DNA from: Nostoc parmelioides FACHB-3921
Lineage (GTDB): Bacteria > Cyanobacteriota > Cyanobacteriia > Cyanobacteriales > Nostocaceae
Assembly (NCBI RefSeq): GCF_014696625.1
Contig: NZ_JACJQL010000051.1
Coordinates: forward strand, 1-42,112
Length of the DNA stretch: 42,112 nt
Reading direction: 5' to 3'
Shown here: positions 41,021 through 42,112 of the stretch, one piece after another
Numbering within the stretch: position 1 is the first letter of the stretch
Layout of the letters: each line of letters starts with the position of its first letter
Translations under genes and position numbers: made by a program
The notes under the pieces: generated by a model
The model's input: only the letters and a program-made list of their open reading frames with translations
Told to the model about the DNA's origin: nothing
Database searches by the model: none

Positions 41021-41207
41021 GTTCCCCGATCTTTGCTCTCAATTCATATCTGACTTGCCTGTAAGTGCTGTAAGCCATCTAATTTTGATGGCTAGATTTT
41101 GCCTGTTTCACTGAACAAATTTGCCGCTTTTTGAACCATGCCAACAACTGAATTCCTGCGTATTGATTTAGTGAATTACAAATCGGTATTTCATTGAGGA
41201 TAGTTCT

Positions 41208-41390
41208 ATGACGCATTCACTAGTACAAGGCAAGAATAATTCTGGGCATGAAGGTACACCTCAGACTGGTTCTCTTCGCGACTCCTCAGTTAATCATGCC
41301 CTGATTGCGATCGCGCAAGAAGTCACTGAGTTGCTGAGACAAACTTACCCGATACAAACTGACGAAATTGAAACAGGAGAAACAGAATGA
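41208..41390 (+). CDS. Small unknown protein translationally coupled to the broken SDR gene
   Basis: 60-aa hydrophilic protein with GAGGA 7 nt before ATG 41208. Its stop overlaps the start of the following SDR pseudogene in an ATGA. Sequence: Asn/Ser/Gly-rich first half, then a helix IAIAQEVTELLRQTYPIQ. No family recognised. The ribosome site and coupling support it as a real gene. The preceding 187 bp contain nothing else. Confidence 0.55.
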   Translation: MTHSLVQGKNNSGHEGTPQTGSLRDSSVNHALIAIAQEVTELLRQTYPIQTDEIETGETE

Positions 41391-41699
41391 TACTGCAAGA
41401 TAAAGTGGCGTTAGTCACTGGCGGAACTTCAGGAATTGGTCGTGTAACCGCGTTAGCGTACCCCTACGGGGAAGCAAGCTACGCGTAGCGTTCCGTAAAG
41501 CCTGCGGCATAGCTACGCTTAGGGCGCAGCCTCTCGTAGAGAAGGAAAGCTTAACGTTCGCGTAGCGTCTCGCAGAGAAGTTATCGCATTTGGTGCTGCT
41601 GGATCAAAGGTAGTATTCTCAGGCAGACGCGATGCAGAAGGTGAAAAAACTGCCAAACTGATTCGTGAAACAGGCGCTGAATGCTTATACGTCCATTGA
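41387..41699 (+). pseudogene. SDR oxidoreductase pseudogene, interrupted and truncated
   Basis: The start MILQDKVALVTGGTSGIGRV is a perfect SDR N-terminus (TGxxxGIG) but the frame meets TAG at 41486-41488 inside a palindromic repeat. After the repeat the gene resumes at about 41586 with AFGAAGSKVVFSGRRDAEGE and KTAKLIRETGAECLYVH, then stops at TGA 41697-41699, where unrelated sequence begins. Removing the insert restores TALA-FGAAGSKV, normal for the family. The gene is therefore disrupted and has lost its catalytic half. Confidence 0.8.
41452..41588. repeat. Dispersed palindromic repeat, copy 2, inserted in the SDR gene
   Basis: About 126 bp of nested palindromes: GTACCCCTACGGGGAAGCAA, GCTACGCGTAGCG, CCTCTCGTAGAGAAGG and CGCGTAGCGTCTCGCAGAGA. 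It shares its core with the repeat at 19274-19352 (reverse orientation). GTTAGCGTA at its left and GTTATCGCA at its right differ at two of nine positions and may be a degenerate target duplication. Confidence 0.75.
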
Positions 41700-41810
41700 A
41701 ACAAGTTCACTAACATCACAAAAATCTGACAAATCATTTTAAGAATCTGAAAGCAGTCAAGCATTGGAACTCAAGACACTTTAGATAGATAGAACCAGGA
41801 GTATTTAATC

Positions 41811-42112
41811 ATGGTCAAAGAGCAAACTGTAGACGGACAAGCTTCTTTACAAGCAACTACCAATTTGACACCAGCCCAGGAGTCTTTGCAAGAACTTTGG
41901 GATGAGCATCTGCGGCACGAGTTTGACGCTCACAACACTGAAGATGCTCTCGCCACGATGGTTGAGGATGCTTACGTTAACGGCATTCCGGTAATGATTG
42001 GGGGAGTAGGGAAACCAGCACTGCGCGAGTTTTATTCCAAATACTTCATTCCACAGATACCGCCGGACATGGAGCTGACTCCGGTCTCGCGCACAATCGG
42101 GACCAATCAACT
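41811..42112 (+). CDS. NTF2/SnoaL-like protein, N-terminal part (runs off the window)
   Basis: An open frame from ATG 41811 (AGGAG 9 nt upstream) continues to the window edge, 100 codons visible. QESLQELWDEHLRHEFDAHN, TEDALATMVEDAYVNGIPVM and LREFYSKYFIPQIPPDMELT are typical of NTF2-like proteins often found beside dehydrogenases and dienelactone-hydrolase-type enzymes. It is the second NTF2-like gene of this region. Its C-terminus is outside the window. Confidence 0.75.
   Translation, partial: MVKEQTVDGQASLQATTNLTPAQESLQELWDEHLRHEFDAHNTEDALATMVEDAYVNGIPVMIGGVGKPALREFYSKYFIPQIPPDMELTPVSRTIGTNQ

Overview
The window reads as plasmid-type DNA from a filamentous cyanobacterium. HIP1-type octamers (GCGATCGC) are scattered through the flanking genes. 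ParA has the NQxGGxxKTT P-loop common in cyanobacterial plasmids, and there is a cyanobacterial 'multi-kinase' and a copy of the palindromic dispersed repeats familiar from Nostoc-like genomes. The presence of relaxase, MobC, two partition systems, SSB and an IscB element suggests a large mobilizable plasmid or an integrated one. No replication initiator, rRNA, tRNA or CRISPR array was found.

Layout. (1) 140-12401: a three-gene rightward cluster. It holds a small beta-sandwich (transthyretin-like) protein and a Tc-toxin A subunit split into two genes of 2668 and 1140 aa, as in the YenA1/YenA2 arrangement. No TcB/TcC partner lies inside the window. (2) 12402-15160: a 5'-truncated gene remnant, then a leftward mobilization module (relaxase, MobC-like) with a perfect 34-bp palindrome between the two genes. 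(3) 15161-18100: an AT-rich non-coding region with four iteron-like repeats, followed by a ParR-like gene and a ParM/actin-like ATPase gene. (4) 18131-19086: a strong terminator and two leftward paralogous unknown genes. (5) 19274-22777: a dispersed palindromic repeat, a DHFR/RibD-like gene framed by attC-like sequences (a cassette), and a large rifampin-phosphotransferase/Bacillus-Pps-type enzyme. (6) 22834-27214: a leftward backbone block, in transcription order ssb, an acidic-tailed protein, parA, iscB with its probable omega-RNA, and parB. The iscB element separates parA from parB and appears to supply the last codons of parA; parB contains a perfect 22-bp palindrome that could be parS. 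(7) 27450-28625: an unknown 391-aa protein. (8) 28968-36701: a 2363-aa hybrid Ser/Thr kinase, AAA ATPase, GAF, PAS and histidine kinase, with its NarL-type response regulator. (9) 36739-42112: an AraC-family regulator divergent from a redox set (NmrA-like reductase, SnoaL/NTF2-like proteins, SDR, DsbA-like protein), then an SDR pseudogene broken by a palindromic repeat, and a partial NTF2-like gene at the edge.

The most distinctive points are the iscB element lodged in the parAB operon, the split TcA toxin with an unusual cell-wall-type N-terminus, the cis-acting sites of two separate partition systems, the attC-framed DHFR cassette, and the repeat-disrupted SDR gene. All functions are inferred from sequence motifs read by eye; no database search was run.
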